Assembly (NCBI RefSeq): GCF_001624705.1
Contig: NZ_JSEO01000007.1
Span: 223,624 to 287,623 of the forward strand
Direction of reading: 5' to 3'
Length of the DNA stretch: 64,000 nucleotides
Origin: Marinomonas sp. SBI8L
GTDB lineage: Bacteria > Pseudomonadota > Gammaproteobacteria > Pseudomonadales > Marinomonadaceae
In this document: positions 38,518 to 47,910 of the stretch, one piece after another
How the letters are laid out: each line of letters begins with the position of its first letter
Position numbering within the stretch: the stretch's first letter is position 1
Notes under the pieces: model-generated
What the model saw: only the letters and a program-made list of their open reading frames with translations
Databases searched by the model: none
What the model was told of the DNA's origin: nothing
Translations under genes and position numbers: made by a program

Positions 38518-40398
38518 ATGGATGCTGGTCAAAAATACTTCCGTAATTATAAGTTAGAGCAATCCCTCACTCAGAGACGAATTGTTTTTGCTGCCATTTT
38601 TGTAATGGTATTAATAACTGTCTTAATTGGCCGCCTATTTTATTTACAGGTTGTTGAGTTTGAGCGGTATCAAACCAAAGCCGATCAGAACCGTTTAAAG
38701 CTGGTAACAGAGCCACCTTCAAGAGGCCTGATTTACGACAGAAATGGCTTGGTTCTAGCTGATAACCGGCCCATTCATAGTTTGACCATAGTGCCTGAGC
38801 GTGTAAAAGATATGGATGCTTTTCGCGAAGAGCTGGCCGGTGTTATTGAAATTACCGATGAAGAATGGGATGACTTTAACCAAAGGCGCAAAGCCTATAG
38901 ACGCCCTTATCAATCTATTACCTTAAAATCTCACCTCACTGACAAAGCTTGGGCTAAACTTTCAGTTGATCTTTACAAATGGGAAGGGGTTCAAGTCGAA
39001 GCTCAATTAACTCGTTATTACCCTTATGGTGAAGCCTTTGCTCATGCCATTGGTTATGTGGGGCGTATTAACTCTAAAGACTTAGAAAAGTTGGATAAGC
39101 AAAGATATCAAGGGTCTTTGTTTTTAGGTAAATCTGGTATTGAGCGTTTTTATGAAGAAGAACTGCACGGCTTTCCTGGGTTTAGTAAGGTAGAAGTCAG
39201 TGCCCGCGGACGTATTATGTCTGAGGTAGAAAGGCAAAACCCAGTACCAGGTAAAGCGATTCAATTACATTTGGATGCCAGACTCCAGCAGTATGCCTAT
39301 GACTTGTTAGGTGATTATACTGGCTCAGTTATCGCTATGGACCCTAAAACAGGTGGTGTATTAGCTTTTGTTAGTAAGCCTGGTTTTGATGCCAATATGT
39401 TTGTACGAGGTATTAGTGTTAAAGAATATGGCGCTTTAAGAGATTCGCCGAAACTTCCTTTGTTCAACCGTGCTCTAAGAGGTGGTTATCCGCCGGCCTC
39501 TACCATTAAGCCTTTTATGGCATTAGCCGGGCTTGAAAATAAACTCTCCTCTTGGACCGAACGTTATTATGCCTCTGGTGCTTATCAGATTAACCCTGAC
39601 GGTAGACGTTATCGTGACTGGAAAAAAGGCGGCCATGGTTGGATTAATCTAGAGCGCTCTATTATTGAGTCGGTTGATACCTACTATTATCAGCTTGCCC
39701 ATAAAATGGGAATTTCACCTATCCATAGCTTCTTATCAAGGTTTGGATATGGTGAAAAGAATATCTTGGACCTTTATGGTGAAAACGCAGGTTTGCTTCC
39801 CTCAAACCAATGGAAAAAATCTAAATATGGCGAACCTTGGTACCCAGGTGACTCTGTCAATGTGGGGATTGGACAAGGATTTATGGTTGCCACACCACTA
39901 CAAATTGCAACAGCGACCACGGCATTGGCTAATCGAGGCGAATGGCTAGCACCACGTATGGCAAAAACTGTATCGGGTGATGTTATCGAATGGCCAGAAG
40001 ATAAACTGGTTTCTAAGAGGATTACCCTAAGACGAGAAGCTGATTGGCAACGTATGGTTAATTCCATGAAAAAAGTTATCACGGATGATCAGGGTACGGC
40101 CAGACGTTTACAGGGTACAAGTTACGATATTGCTGGTAAGACAGGGACAGGGCAAGTATTTAGTTTGCAAGACGATGAAGAATATGAAGCAGATAAACTA
40201 GCCAAAAAACTCCATGACCATGCTTTATTTATTGGTTTTGCCCCTTCTAAAGAGCCTGATATTGCCATATTCGCGATTTTTGAAAATGGTGGAAGTAGCT
40301 CTAAACCTGCAGATTTATCAAAAAAATTATTTGATGCTTACATCCTAGGTAAGTATCCGCGTAAATATAATTATTTAAAGGTTGGCTCTAATGAATAA
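38518..40398 (+). CDS. mrdA: penicillin-binding protein 2 (elongasome transpeptidase)
   Basis: Class B penicillin-binding protein that crosslinks peptidoglycan during cell elongation, working with RodA. One membrane anchor lies at about residues 20-42. The dimerisation domain follows and then the transpeptidase domain with active-site S328-T-I-K331, SVD in the SxN position, and K541-T-G-T544. 626 residues, as usual for PBP2; target of mecillinam in other species. The start ATG at 38518 lies 10 bases after rlmH. The stop overlaps the rodA start. Confidence 0.96.
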   Translation: MDAGQKYFRNYKLEQSLTQRRIVFAAIFVMVLITVLIGRLFYLQVVEFERYQTKADQNRLKLVTEPPSRGLIYDRNGLVLADNRPIHSLTIVPERVKDMDAFREELAGVIEITDEEWDDFNQRRKAYRRPYQSITLKSHLTDKAWAKLSVDLYKWEGVQVEAQLTRYYPYGEAFAHAIGYVGRINSKDLEKLDKQRYQGSLFLGKSGIERFYEEELHGFPGFSKVEVSARGRIMSEVERQNPVPGKAIQLHLDARLQQYAYDLLGDYTGSVIAMDPKTGGVLAFVSKPGFDANMFVRGISVKEYGALRDSPKLPLFNRALRGGYPPASTIKPFMALAGLENKLSSWTERYYASGAYQINPDGRRYRDWKKGGHGWINLERSIIESVDTYYYQLAHKMGISPIHSFLSRFGYGEKNILDLYGENAGLLPSNQWKKSKYGEPWYPGDSVNVGIGQGFMVATPLQIATATTALANRGEWLAPRMAKTVSGDVIEWPEDKLVSKRITLRREADWQRMVNSMKKVITDDQGTARRLQGTSYDIAGKTGTGQVFSLQDDEEYEADKLAKKLHDHALFIGFAPSKEPDIAIFAIFENGGSSSKPADLSKKLFDAYILGKYPRKYNYLKVGSNE

Positions 40399-41515
40399 AG
40401 GCTTTTATGCTCAACTAAGGGCCTTCAGTAACGCTAAATTCTGGCGTGACCTTCATATTGATTTTTTCCTTGTTGTATCCTTGGCCTTGGTGGCAGGTGG
40501 TGGCCTTATCATACTTTATTCTGCTTCTGGGCAGGATGTCGCTATGGTTGAAAGGCAGTTTGTACGCTTATCTATAGGGTTTGCTGCTTGCTTGTTTTTG
40601 GCTCAGGTACCGCCTAAATTTTTAAGACGTTTGTCTCCTTTATTATACCTTGGCGTATTCAGTTTACTTGTCATGGTGCTGTTCTTTGGTGTTGGGGCCA
40701 AAGGTGCACAGCGGTGGCTAGAAATACCAGGAATAGGCAGGTTTCAGCCCTCAGAGCTAATGAAGGTTGTTATGCCTATGGCTGTTGCTTGGTATTTTTC
40801 TAATCGTCATTTACCACCAAAATTCAAACATATTAGTATTGTTCTTATCATGGTCGCAGTGCCTGTTTTCGTTATTGCTAGGCAGCCAGACCTTGGAACA
40901 TCACTACTGGTTGGTGTGTCAGGTATTTTTGCACTTTTCTTAGCGGGGTTGGGCTGGCGTTATATTTTAGGTGCAGCACTTTCAGCACCTATTGCAGGCT
41001 TTTTCTTGTGGCAAGTGATGCATGCCTACCAAAAACAAAGGGTGCTGACTTTCTTAAACCCTGAGAGTGACCCTTTGGGTTCAGGCTGGAATATTATTCA
41101 GTCTAAGACGGCTATTGGTTCGGGTGGCCTAGAAGGAAAAGGCTTTTTAAGTGGCACACAGGCTCAATTAGAATTTTTACCAGAAAGCCATACTGACTTT
41201 ATTATTGCTGTACTTGCAGAAGAATTTGGCATGTTTGGTTGCTTAATTTTGCTAACAGGATATTTATTGATTATTGCTCGTGGCTTATATATCGCTGCTT
41301 TTGCTGAAGATAATTATGCTAGATTGTTAGCAGGTAGCTTAACCTTAACTTTCTTTGTTTATATTTTCGTTAATATAGGCATGGTATCTGGCATATTACC
41401 TGTTGTAGGTGTGCCATTACCTTTAGTGAGTTATGGCGGTACATCCATTATTACTATTATGTCGACGTTCGGGATATTGATGTCCATTCACACTCATAAA
41501 AGAGCGAGAAAATGA
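40391..41515 (+). CDS. rodA: rod-shape peptidoglycan glycosyltransferase RodA
   Basis: SEDS-family membrane polymerase that makes glycan strands from lipid II together with PBP2. About ten membrane helices over 374 residues. Conserved features are LYSASGQD, GAKGAQRWLEIPGIGRFQPSELMK, RQPDLGTSLL, FLPESHTDFI and PLPLVSYGGTS. The ATG at 40391 overlaps the end of mrdA by eight bases and has AAAGG upstream; a TTG nine bases earlier is a weaker choice. The stop overlaps the mltB start in ATGA. Confidence 0.96.
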   Translation: MNKGFYAQLRAFSNAKFWRDLHIDFFLVVSLALVAGGGLIILYSASGQDVAMVERQFVRLSIGFAACLFLAQVPPKFLRRLSPLLYLGVFSLLVMVLFFGVGAKGAQRWLEIPGIGRFQPSELMKVVMPMAVAWYFSNRHLPPKFKHISIVLIMVAVPVFVIARQPDLGTSLLVGVSGIFALFLAGLGWRYILGAALSAPIAGFFLWQVMHAYQKQRVLTFLNPESDPLGSGWNIIQSKTAIGSGGLEGKGFLSGTQAQLEFLPESHTDFIIAVLAEEFGMFGCLILLTGYLLIIARGLYIAAFAEDNYARLLAGSLTLTFFVYIFVNIGMVSGILPVVGVPLPLVSYGGTSIITIMSTFGILMSIHTHKRARK

Positions 41516-42636
41516 TGAGACCTTTATTAGTTATTGGTATGGCTTATTTGTTGACCGCGTGTTCACAGGACGGTCTTCAGGCACAAGTTGCTGCGCCAGT
41601 TACAGAAAACACCTTAGTTGCTGAGCAAACCTTGGCTTTGTTAGATGGTGAAGCACAAGACACAGTTAAGCATAAAAATATCAGTGATAACCTGCATAAA
41701 AATAGCCAAGATTTTAAAACATCCTATGCAGCAAAACCTGATGTACAAGCATTCATTGAGAAGATGGTCTCAACCCACAAATATGACGGCGCTTTATTGC
41801 AAGCAGCCTTTGCCAAAATTCAGGCGCGTAAAAAAACCATCTCAAAATCTAACAACCAGCCCGAAGTCCTAACGCCTTACTACAAGTATCGAACGCGTTT
41901 TGTTGAATCGAGCCGAATCCGTGAAGGCAAACGCTTTATTAAGACGAATCAAAAATGGTTGAAAAAGGCACAAGCAGAATACGGTGTTAACCCTGAAATT
42001 ATTGCAGCCTTAATTGGTGTCGAAACTTTCTATGGCCGCATCACAGGTAAAAGAGATGTCTTTACGTCACTTTCGACACTTGCTTTTGATTACCCAAGAA
42101 GAGCTGAATACTTTCAATCTGAGCTAGAAGCTTATCTTCTGTTAGTGAGAGAGAATCAATGGCAAATAGGGAATACCAAAGGCTCTTACTCTGGAGCCCT
42201 AGGTATGACTCAGTTTATGCCTTCCAATTATCGTAAACTTGCCGTCGATTTTGATAAGGACGGTAAAGTGGATTTGTGGGGGTCAGTACCTGATGCAATC
42301 GGCAGTGTAGCTAATTACTTGCGTCACCATGGCTGGCAGGATAGCCGTGGGGTTATCGTGGCAACATCTGCTAATGCGGCAAGTAAAAAGCAATGGGAAG
42401 AGTGGATAAATAAAGGTAGAAAGCCTGAAAAATCCCTATTGGAATGGCAAGCCATTGGCATAGGTAAAGAAATCAATAAATTAAAAGCGCAAACTGGGCT
42501 AATTGGTTTGCAAGTGGGTGATGAAAAGTATAACTACTGGTTAGCGGACGAAAACTTTTTTGTCATCATGCGTTATAACCCAAGCCGTCGCTATTCAATG
42601 GCCGTGCTTGAGTTAGCGAAGGAGATACGTCTTTAA
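41512..42636 (+). CDS. mltB: lytic murein transglycosylase B, lipoprotein
   Basis: Outer-membrane lipoprotein that cleaves glycan strands, forming 1,6-anhydroMurNAc ends. A lipobox LTAC with the modified Cys at residue 17 follows a short signal. The SLT family 3 catalytic glutamate is E171 in GVETFYGRITG. GSYSGALGMTQFMPSNYRKLAVDFD and DAIGSVANYL are family signatures. 374 residues. Between the signal and the catalytic domain lies a linker rich in Lys, Asn and Gln. Translationally coupled to rodA and rlpA. Confidence 0.94.
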   Translation: MMRPLLVIGMAYLLTACSQDGLQAQVAAPVTENTLVAEQTLALLDGEAQDTVKHKNISDNLHKNSQDFKTSYAAKPDVQAFIEKMVSTHKYDGALLQAAFAKIQARKKTISKSNNQPEVLTPYYKYRTRFVESSRIREGKRFIKTNQKWLKKAQAEYGVNPEIIAALIGVETFYGRITGKRDVFTSLSTLAFDYPRRAEYFQSELEAYLLLVRENQWQIGNTKGSYSGALGMTQFMPSNYRKLAVDFDKDGKVDLWGSVPDAIGSVANYLRHHGWQDSRGVIVATSANAASKKQWEEWINKGRKPEKSLLEWQAIGIGKEINKLKAQTGLIGLQVGDEKYNYWLADENFFVIMRYNPSRRYSMAVLELAKEIRL

Positions 42637-43565
42637 TGAAATCCATATTAACTATAGCCGGTGTAACCTTATTTTTAGTCGGTTGTAGTAATACTCAAAC
42701 AGTTTGGAACAATAACGTTAGTAAGAGTAAATCTGTTCCTCGAAATATGACTCAAGCTGAGTATGACAAAGCTTCTGGAGGCGGTCGTTATACTCAGTTG
42801 CAAGATACCGCACCAACTGAATCGGTCAATACTGAGCTTTTACCTGAGCTTACGCCAAAGTGGGAGCCTAAAAGTCGTGGGGGCAATAAGAACCCTTATG
42901 AAGTTTGGGGTAAATCTTATAATGTGATGGATTCTGCCAAAGGCTTTGTGCAAACAGGGACAGCCTCTTGGTACGGTAAAAAGTTTCATGGTCATACCAC
43001 CTCAAATGGTGAAACCTATGACATGTTTAATTACTCAGCGGCCCATAAAAACCTGCCTTTACCAACTTACTTAAAAGTTACCAATCTTGATAATAATAAG
43101 AGTGTCATTGTTAGGGTTAATGACAGAGGGCCATTCCATAGCGATAGAATTGTAGACTTATCTTATGCTGCTGCCGTTAAACTTGATTACCATACCAAGG
43201 GATTAGCAAGAGTTAAGATAGAAGCAATTACGCCAGAAAAAGGCGAACCTTATCAAGCGCCTGAGGTCACAACTAAGGTAATAACGCCAGTGGCTATTTC
43301 GGCACCGGTAGAAGTAAAAGCTGAAACTAACTTTACCCATTTACAAATGGGGGCTTATAGTAAATTAGCTTCAGCAGAAGCATTAAAGCAAAAACTTTTG
43401 GAAGAGTTTGATACCAGTATTAGTGTTTTTGTGAGTGAGCAAACAGGGTCATTATTCAAAGTAATGGTAGGGCCGTTTGCAAATGCACAAGATATGAATA
43501 CTTGGAGCAATAAGTTGCTCGATCAAGGGTTTAGCAAACCAGTTAGAGTAAATCTAACACCATAA
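42636..43565 (+). CDS. rlpA: RlpA-type septal-ring lytic transglycosylase, lipoprotein with SPOR domain
   Basis: Lipoprotein that cuts peptidoglycan lacking stem peptides. Lipobox VGC at the end of the signal, Cys17. A double-psi beta-barrel domain is visible with TGTASWYGKKFHGHTTSNGE and VRVNDRGPFHSDRIVDLS, including the conserved aspartate of the DRGPF motif. A C-terminal SPOR domain at about 230-305 begins THLQMGAYSKLASAEAL and is expected to bind denuded glycan at the septum. 309 residues. The start overlaps the mltB stop in TAATG. Sits in the common mrdA-rodA-mltB-rlpA-dacA cluster. Confidence 0.94.
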   Translation: MKSILTIAGVTLFLVGCSNTQTVWNNNVSKSKSVPRNMTQAEYDKASGGGRYTQLQDTAPTESVNTELLPELTPKWEPKSRGGNKNPYEVWGKSYNVMDSAKGFVQTGTASWYGKKFHGHTTSNGETYDMFNYSAAHKNLPLPTYLKVTNLDNNKSVIVRVNDRGPFHSDRIVDLSYAAAVKLDYHTKGLARVKIEAITPEKGEPYQAPEVTTKVITPVAISAPVEVKAETNFTHLQMGAYSKLASAEALKQKLLEEFDTSISVFVSEQTGSLFKVMVGPFANAQDMNTWSNKLLDQGFSKPVRVNLTP

Positions 43566-43642
43566 TGTTGATTCAGGCTAGAGATTGATTAAGGCCTCTA
43601 GTATCATTCGCACTTCATTCTTTGGAAAGCACAAAATTGGAT

Positions 43643-44791
43643 ATGAAACGACCATTTATTTTATTCGCCGCACTGATGTTGAGTTTTGTCACATCTGTTT
43701 ATGCCGCTCCGACTTTAATTCCTGCGCCGCCTCAGCTATCAGCAACGAGTTATATCTTGCTAGATGCTTACACAGGTGAAGTGCTGGTTGAGCAGAACTC
43801 CAAAAAAGAATACCCACCTGCAAGTCTTACCAAGCTAATGACTGCTTATATTGTCGATTATGAACGTAATCGCGGCAATATTGCATTAGACGATATGGTA
43901 AGAGTGAGTGAAAAAGCTTGGCGCATGGAAGGATCTCGTATGTTTATACGAGAGGGCACCAAGGTTCGTTTAGAAGATTTAATGCGCGGTATTATTATTC
44001 AATCTGGTAATGATGCGAGTGTTGCAGTAGCTGAACATATAGCAGGTAGTGAAGGTGCTTTCGCTGACTTGATGAATCAACATGCTCAATTGTTAGGCAT
44101 GAATAACTCTAATTTTGTTAACTCAACAGGCTATCCGGCTGAAGGACATTATTCGAGTGCGTATGATTTAGCTGTATTAGCACGTGCTAAAATAGTACAG
44201 TTCCCTGATAGTTACCCAATGTACTCAGAGAAATACTTTACTTACAACGATATTCGTCAACCAAACCGTAACAAACTGTTATGGCGAGATAAGACAGTTG
44301 ATGGCCTGAAAACAGGGCATACGGAGGCGGCAGGCTACTGTCTAGCGGCTTCTGCTGTGAGAAATGGTACGCGCCTTATCTCTGTTGTTATGGGTACAAA
44401 AAGCAGTGAAGCCCGTGCTAATGAGACACAGAAACTGTTGAATTATGGTTTCCGTTATTATGAAACACGTAAACTTTATAGCCGTGGTCAAGTGATCAAT
44501 GAAAGTAAAGTCTGGGGTGGCGCAGCTGAAACTGTTAAAATCGGTTTCGTAGAAGATGTATTGGTGACAATTCCAAGACGTCAAGCAGATGCAATTCCTG
44601 CTACATTAGAAATTTCTCCTACAATTAAAGCACCAATTAGTGCTGGTGATGTGTTAGGTAAAATAGTAGTAACAGGTGATGATGGCATTATTTTAGAGAG
44701 AGACGTTGTTGCTCTTGAGAATGTTGCTGAAGGCGGATTCTTCAAACGCCTATTAGATAGTATAAAACTGTTCTTTATGAACTTGTTTTAA
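43643..44791 (+). CDS. dacA: D-alanyl-D-alanine carboxypeptidase (PBP5/6 type)
   Basis: Periplasmic carboxypeptidase trimming the terminal D-Ala from stem peptides. Signal peptide at residues 1-22 (cleavage around VYAAP). The three active-site motifs are S61-L-T-K64, S121-G-N123 and K223-T-G225. The C-terminal beta domain is followed by an amphipathic membrane-binding helix GFFKRLLDSIKLFFMNLF. Start at the ATG 43643, directly before the signal peptide; an open frame from TTG 43622 adds seven residues and is not credible. 382 residues. Followed at 19 bases by ybeD. Confidence 0.96.
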   Translation: MKRPFILFAALMLSFVTSVYAAPTLIPAPPQLSATSYILLDAYTGEVLVEQNSKKEYPPASLTKLMTAYIVDYERNRGNIALDDMVRVSEKAWRMEGSRMFIREGTKVRLEDLMRGIIIQSGNDASVAVAEHIAGSEGAFADLMNQHAQLLGMNNSNFVNSTGYPAEGHYSSAYDLAVLARAKIVQFPDSYPMYSEKYFTYNDIRQPNRNKLLWRDKTVDGLKTGHTEAAGYCLAASAVRNGTRLISVVMGTKSSEARANETQKLLNYGFRYYETRKLYSRGQVINESKVWGGAAETVKIGFVEDVLVTIPRRQADAIPATLEISPTIKAPISAGDVLGKIVVTGDDGIILERDVVALENVAEGGFFKRLLDSIKLFFMNLF

Positions 44792-44810
44792 GTAGTACTG
44801 AGAACACGTT

Positions 44811-45119
44811 ATGGCACTGATTAAAACCGATGGCAAACAAGCTGTCGATGTCTCAGATGAGGCGGTAAAAATTGAATTTCCTTGCGAAAATTACATGGTA
44901 AAAGTAGTCGCAACGGATGGTGAGAATCTTTTAGAAGAACTAACTGAGTGCATGCAAAAACATGCACCAGAGATAACAGCGGATTCTGTTACAGCGAAAC
45001 GTTCTTCTAAAGCGCGCTTTGTGAGTTTTACTTTCCGCATTTTAGCGACAGGTGAAACTCAACTGGCTGCGTTACATAAAGACTTAATGGCACATGCAGC
45101 TGTGAAGATGGTTATTTAA
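44811..45119 (+). CDS. ybeD: YbeD/DUF493 family protein
   Basis: Small protein (102 residues) of the UPF0250/DUF493 family with an ACT-like fold; function unknown, possibly a regulator of lipoate metabolism judged only from constant linkage to lipB. The family core [20 protein letters not shown] and the ending [19 protein letters not shown] are clear. The stop TAA shares bases with the lipB ATG (TAATG), so translation is coupled. Confidence 0.92.
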   Translation: MALIKTDGKQAVDVSDEAVKIEFPCENYMVKVVATDGENLLEELTECMQKHAPEITADSVTAKRSSKARFVSFTFRILATGETQLAALHKDLMAHAAVKMVI

Positions 45120-45760
45120 TGCCGAAGTTAATTTGTCGTGACCTTGGCATTGTTGATTACAGTGATACATGGGAAAAAATGAAAGAATTTACTCAGACGC
45201 GTGATAAAAGCGCGGCTGACGAGATTTGGTTGTTACAGCATCCTCAAATTTTTACTCAAGGTCAGGCAGGTAAATCCGAGCATCTACTCGCGCCCGGTGA
45301 TATCCCTGTCGTTCAAGTTGATCGAGGTGGTCAAGTTACTTACCATGGCCCAGGGCAATTAATTGCCTATGTTATGGTGGACTTGAAACGTGCACAAATA
45401 GGGGTGCGCGACCTAGTTACCCTATTAGAAAATTCTGTGGTAAATACGCTCGAAGAAAATGATATTGACGCCTATCCCAAAGCGGATGCTCCAGGTGTTT
45501 ATGTTAATGAAAGAAAAGTAGCGTCATTAGGGCTGAGAGTAAGGCGAGGGTGCTCCTTTCATGGACTAGCTTTAAATGTGGATATGGATCTTTCCCCTTT
45601 TGACCGTATTAATCCGTGTGGCTACCAAGGCTTACAAATGGTAGATATGAAACATCTCAACAACAATGTGATGTTTTCGCACGTTGTCGTTCAGTTAGCG
45701 AATCAGTTAGCTGAGCTGCTCGGACACCCAAGTCCGACTATCCAACAAGGGTGGAATTAA
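45119..45760 (+). CDS. lipB: octanoyl-[acyl-carrier-protein]:protein octanoyltransferase
   Basis: Transfers octanoate from ACP to lipoyl domains, the first step of lipoate synthesis. Family signatures are [35 protein letters not shown], the lysine-containing [20 protein letters not shown], and the cysteine in [11 protein letters not shown]. 213 residues. Starts on the ybeD stop and ends three bases before lipA, which completes the pathway. Confidence 0.96.
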   Translation: MPKLICRDLGIVDYSDTWEKMKEFTQTRDKSAADEIWLLQHPQIFTQGQAGKSEHLLAPGDIPVVQVDRGGQVTYHGPGQLIAYVMVDLKRAQIGVRDLVTLLENSVVNTLEENDIDAYPKADAPGVYVNERKVASLGLRVRRGCSFHGLALNVDMDLSPFDRINPCGYQGLQMVDMKHLNNNVMFSHVVVQLANQLAELLGHPSPTIQQGWN

Positions 45761-45763
45761 GAA

Positions 45764-46723
45764 ATGACTACACAAGTAAAACGCGTTGTACAAGGTGAAA
45801 AACTACGTGGTGCCGAAAAAATGGCACGCATCCCTGTAAAGGTAATTCCTACCGAAGAAATTCCACGTAAACCAGAATGGTTACGTGTCAGAATGCCTGC
45901 TTCTCCAGAAATTGCCCGTATCAAAAAAACACTTCGCGACCATAAATTAGCGTCTGTGTGCGAAGAAGCAAATTGCCCTAACCTTGGCGAATGTTTCAGT
46001 AACGGCACAGCAACCTTTATGATTATGGGCGAGATTTGTACACGCCGTTGTCCATTTTGTGATGTCGCTCACGGTCGACCAAATGCATTAAGCCCGGATG
46101 AGCCAAAAGAATTGGCTGCTGCTATTCGTGATATGAAGCTTAAGTATGTGGTTATTACATCTGTTGACCGTGATGACTTGAAAGATGGTGGTGCTCAGCA
46201 CTTTATTGATTGCATCAACGAAACACGTAAAGAGTCTCCAAATATTGAGATCGAAACTCTGGTGCCAGACTTCCGTGGTCGTATGGACAAAGCCCTAGAC
46301 ATTCTTGAGCTTGCGCCACCTGATGTTTTCAACCATAACCTAGAATCTATTCCACGCTTGTACCGTCAAGTTCGTCCTGGTTCTGATTACCAATGGTCGC
46401 TTGATCTACTTAAGAAATTTAAAGACCGTTGCCCAGATGTTGCAACTAAGTCTGGCCTAATGGTTGGTATGGGTGAAGAGTTCGAAGAGATTGTTCAAGT
46501 AATGAAAGACCTTCGCGCTCACAATGTTGATATGTTGACTATCGGTCAGTATCTACAGCCTTCTAAGCATCACTTCCCAATGTCACGCTTTGTGCCACCA
46601 GAAGAGTTTGCTCGCTATGAAGAAGTAGCTAAAGAGCTAGGCTTTAAACATGCAGCTTGTGGACCATTAGTACGTTCATCTTACCATGCTGATAAGCAAG
46701 CACATGGAGAACATGTTTCCTAA
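45764..46723 (+). CDS. lipA: lipoyl synthase
   Basis: Radical SAM enzyme inserting two sulfurs into protein-bound octanoate. The auxiliary cluster cysteines are C66, C71 and C77 ([12 protein letters not shown]). The radical SAM cluster cysteines are C92, C96 and C99 (CTRRCPFC). 319 residues, with the conserved C-terminal [13 protein letters not shown] providing the serine ligand of the auxiliary cluster. The ATG at 45764 lies three bases after lipB. Ends the long plus-strand run, with a terminator at 46808. Confidence 0.97.
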   Translation: MTTQVKRVVQGEKLRGAEKMARIPVKVIPTEEIPRKPEWLRVRMPASPEIARIKKTLRDHKLASVCEEANCPNLGECFSNGTATFMIMGEICTRRCPFCDVAHGRPNALSPDEPKELAAAIRDMKLKYVVITSVDRDDLKDGGAQHFIDCINETRKESPNIEIETLVPDFRGRMDKALDILELAPPDVFNHNLESIPRLYRQVRPGSDYQWSLDLLKKFKDRCPDVATKSGLMVGMGEEFEEIVQVMKDLRAHNVDMLTIGQYLQPSKHHFPMSRFVPPEEFARYEEVAKELGFKHAACGPLVRSSYHADKQAHGEHVS

Positions 46724-46807
46724 GATTATTTATTCCATTAGTAAAAAATCTTGCTATGCAAAGACTTTTTAGATATATAAATGCTAGAAAATCTTTCATA
46801 AAGAAAC

Positions 46808-46839
46808 TTAAAAAAGGGGGCCATTTGGTTCCCTTTTTT
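46808..46839 (+). terminator. intrinsic terminator after lipA
   Basis: A-rich and G-rich arm AAAAAAGGG pairs with CCCTTTTTT across a short loop, about 85 bases after the lipA stop. Confidence 0.78.
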
Positions 46840-46937
46840 CATCATTAGAAATTATATTTGCCAAAAGAATAGGTAGATGGATAGTAAGTAGCATATTGCT
46901 GCCTTTTAGTCTTTCGCACCTAGGTTAGGAGAAAATT

Positions 46938-47786
46938 ATGACGAAACGATTATTAACAGAAGCACTACATACAGGCTACGGACAAAGCTTTGAAGTTGAT
47001 GAAGTATTATTTGAAATCGATACAGATCACCAACATTTAGTGATTTTTAATAATAGTCAGTTTGGTCGTATTATGGCATTAGACGGTGTTATTCAGACAA
47101 CAGAACGTGATGAATTTATTTATCATGAAATGATGGCTCACGTGCCAATGTTTGCCCATGGCAATGCTAAAAAAGTATTGATTATTGGTGGTGGTGATGG
47201 CGGTATGCTTCGCGAAGTATTACGTCACCCAGGTGTAGAGCAAGTGACTCAAGTTGAGATAGACCAAGCCGTAGTGGATATGTGTACCAAATACCTACCA
47301 AACCACTCAGCAGGGGCTTATGAGCATGAAAAAACCCAAGTAGTTATTGCTGATGGCGTTGATTATGTGAATGAGACTGACGAGAAGTACGATGTGATTA
47401 TTTCTGACTGTACTGATCCAATTGGTCCTGGTGAAGTGCTGTTTAGCTCACGTTTCTATGAAGGCTGTAAACGTTGTCTAACACCTGGTGGTGTTTTTGT
47501 TGCACAAAATGGTGTTAGCTTCATGCAAATTGAAGAAGTCACAACGACTGCACAAAGACTAAAACCATATTTTGCTGATCAGTCTTTTTATTCAGCGGCT
47601 GTACCGACTTATGTTGGTGGCATAATGACATTCGCTTGGGCTACAGATAACCAAGCCCTAAGAAGCCTTGATGCTAAGACAATAAGAGAGCGTTTTGAAA
47701 CGGCTGGCTTTAGTACACGTTTTTATACACCAGAGGTTCATCAAGCGTCTTTTGCTCTGCCTCAGTATGTGATTGATGCAATCTAG
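46938..47786 (+). CDS. speE: polyamine aminopropyltransferase (spermidine synthase)
   Basis: Transfers an aminopropyl group from decarboxylated SAM to putrescine. The 282-residue protein has the family regions [50 protein letters not shown], the catalytic aspartate region [17 protein letters not shown], and [13 protein letters not shown]. The ATG at 46938 has TTAGGAGA upstream. Its by-product methylthioadenosine could be handled by the deaminase-like enzyme at 15235. It precedes speA on the same strand but is separated from it by a terminator. Confidence 0.96.
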   Translation: MTKRLLTEALHTGYGQSFEVDEVLFEIDTDHQHLVIFNNSQFGRIMALDGVIQTTERDEFIYHEMMAHVPMFAHGNAKKVLIIGGGDGGMLREVLRHPGVEQVTQVEIDQAVVDMCTKYLPNHSAGAYEHEKTQVVIADGVDYVNETDEKYDVIISDCTDPIGPGEVLFSSRFYEGCKRCLTPGGVFVAQNGVSFMQIEEVTTTAQRLKPYFADQSFYSAAVPTYVGGIMTFAWATDNQALRSLDAKTIRERFETAGFSTRFYTPEVHQASFALPQYVIDAI

Positions 47787-47814
47787 CGCTTAATTAGATA
47801 ATAAGTTCTAAGAC

Positions 47815-47854
47815 AGGCTGACCTTATGCTATTGCCATAAGGTCGGCCTTTTTT
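47815..47854 (+). terminator. intrinsic terminator between speE and speA
   Basis: Fourteen-base-pair stem (AGGCTGACCTTATG with CATAAGGTCGGCCT) and a short loop, followed by TTTTTT. Confidence 0.88.
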
Positions 47855-47910
47855 CTATTTTTCTGATAACTTCCTTTGCTTATCAGATGTGTCTGTATGA
47901 AGGAGACACT

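Noticed and set aside
35646-46723. The long proA-to-lipA run as a new gene system
   Set aside because: nadD-rsfS-rlmH-mrdA-rodA-mltB-rlpA-dacA-ybeD-lipB-lipA is a widely conserved arrangement in gammaproteobacteria.
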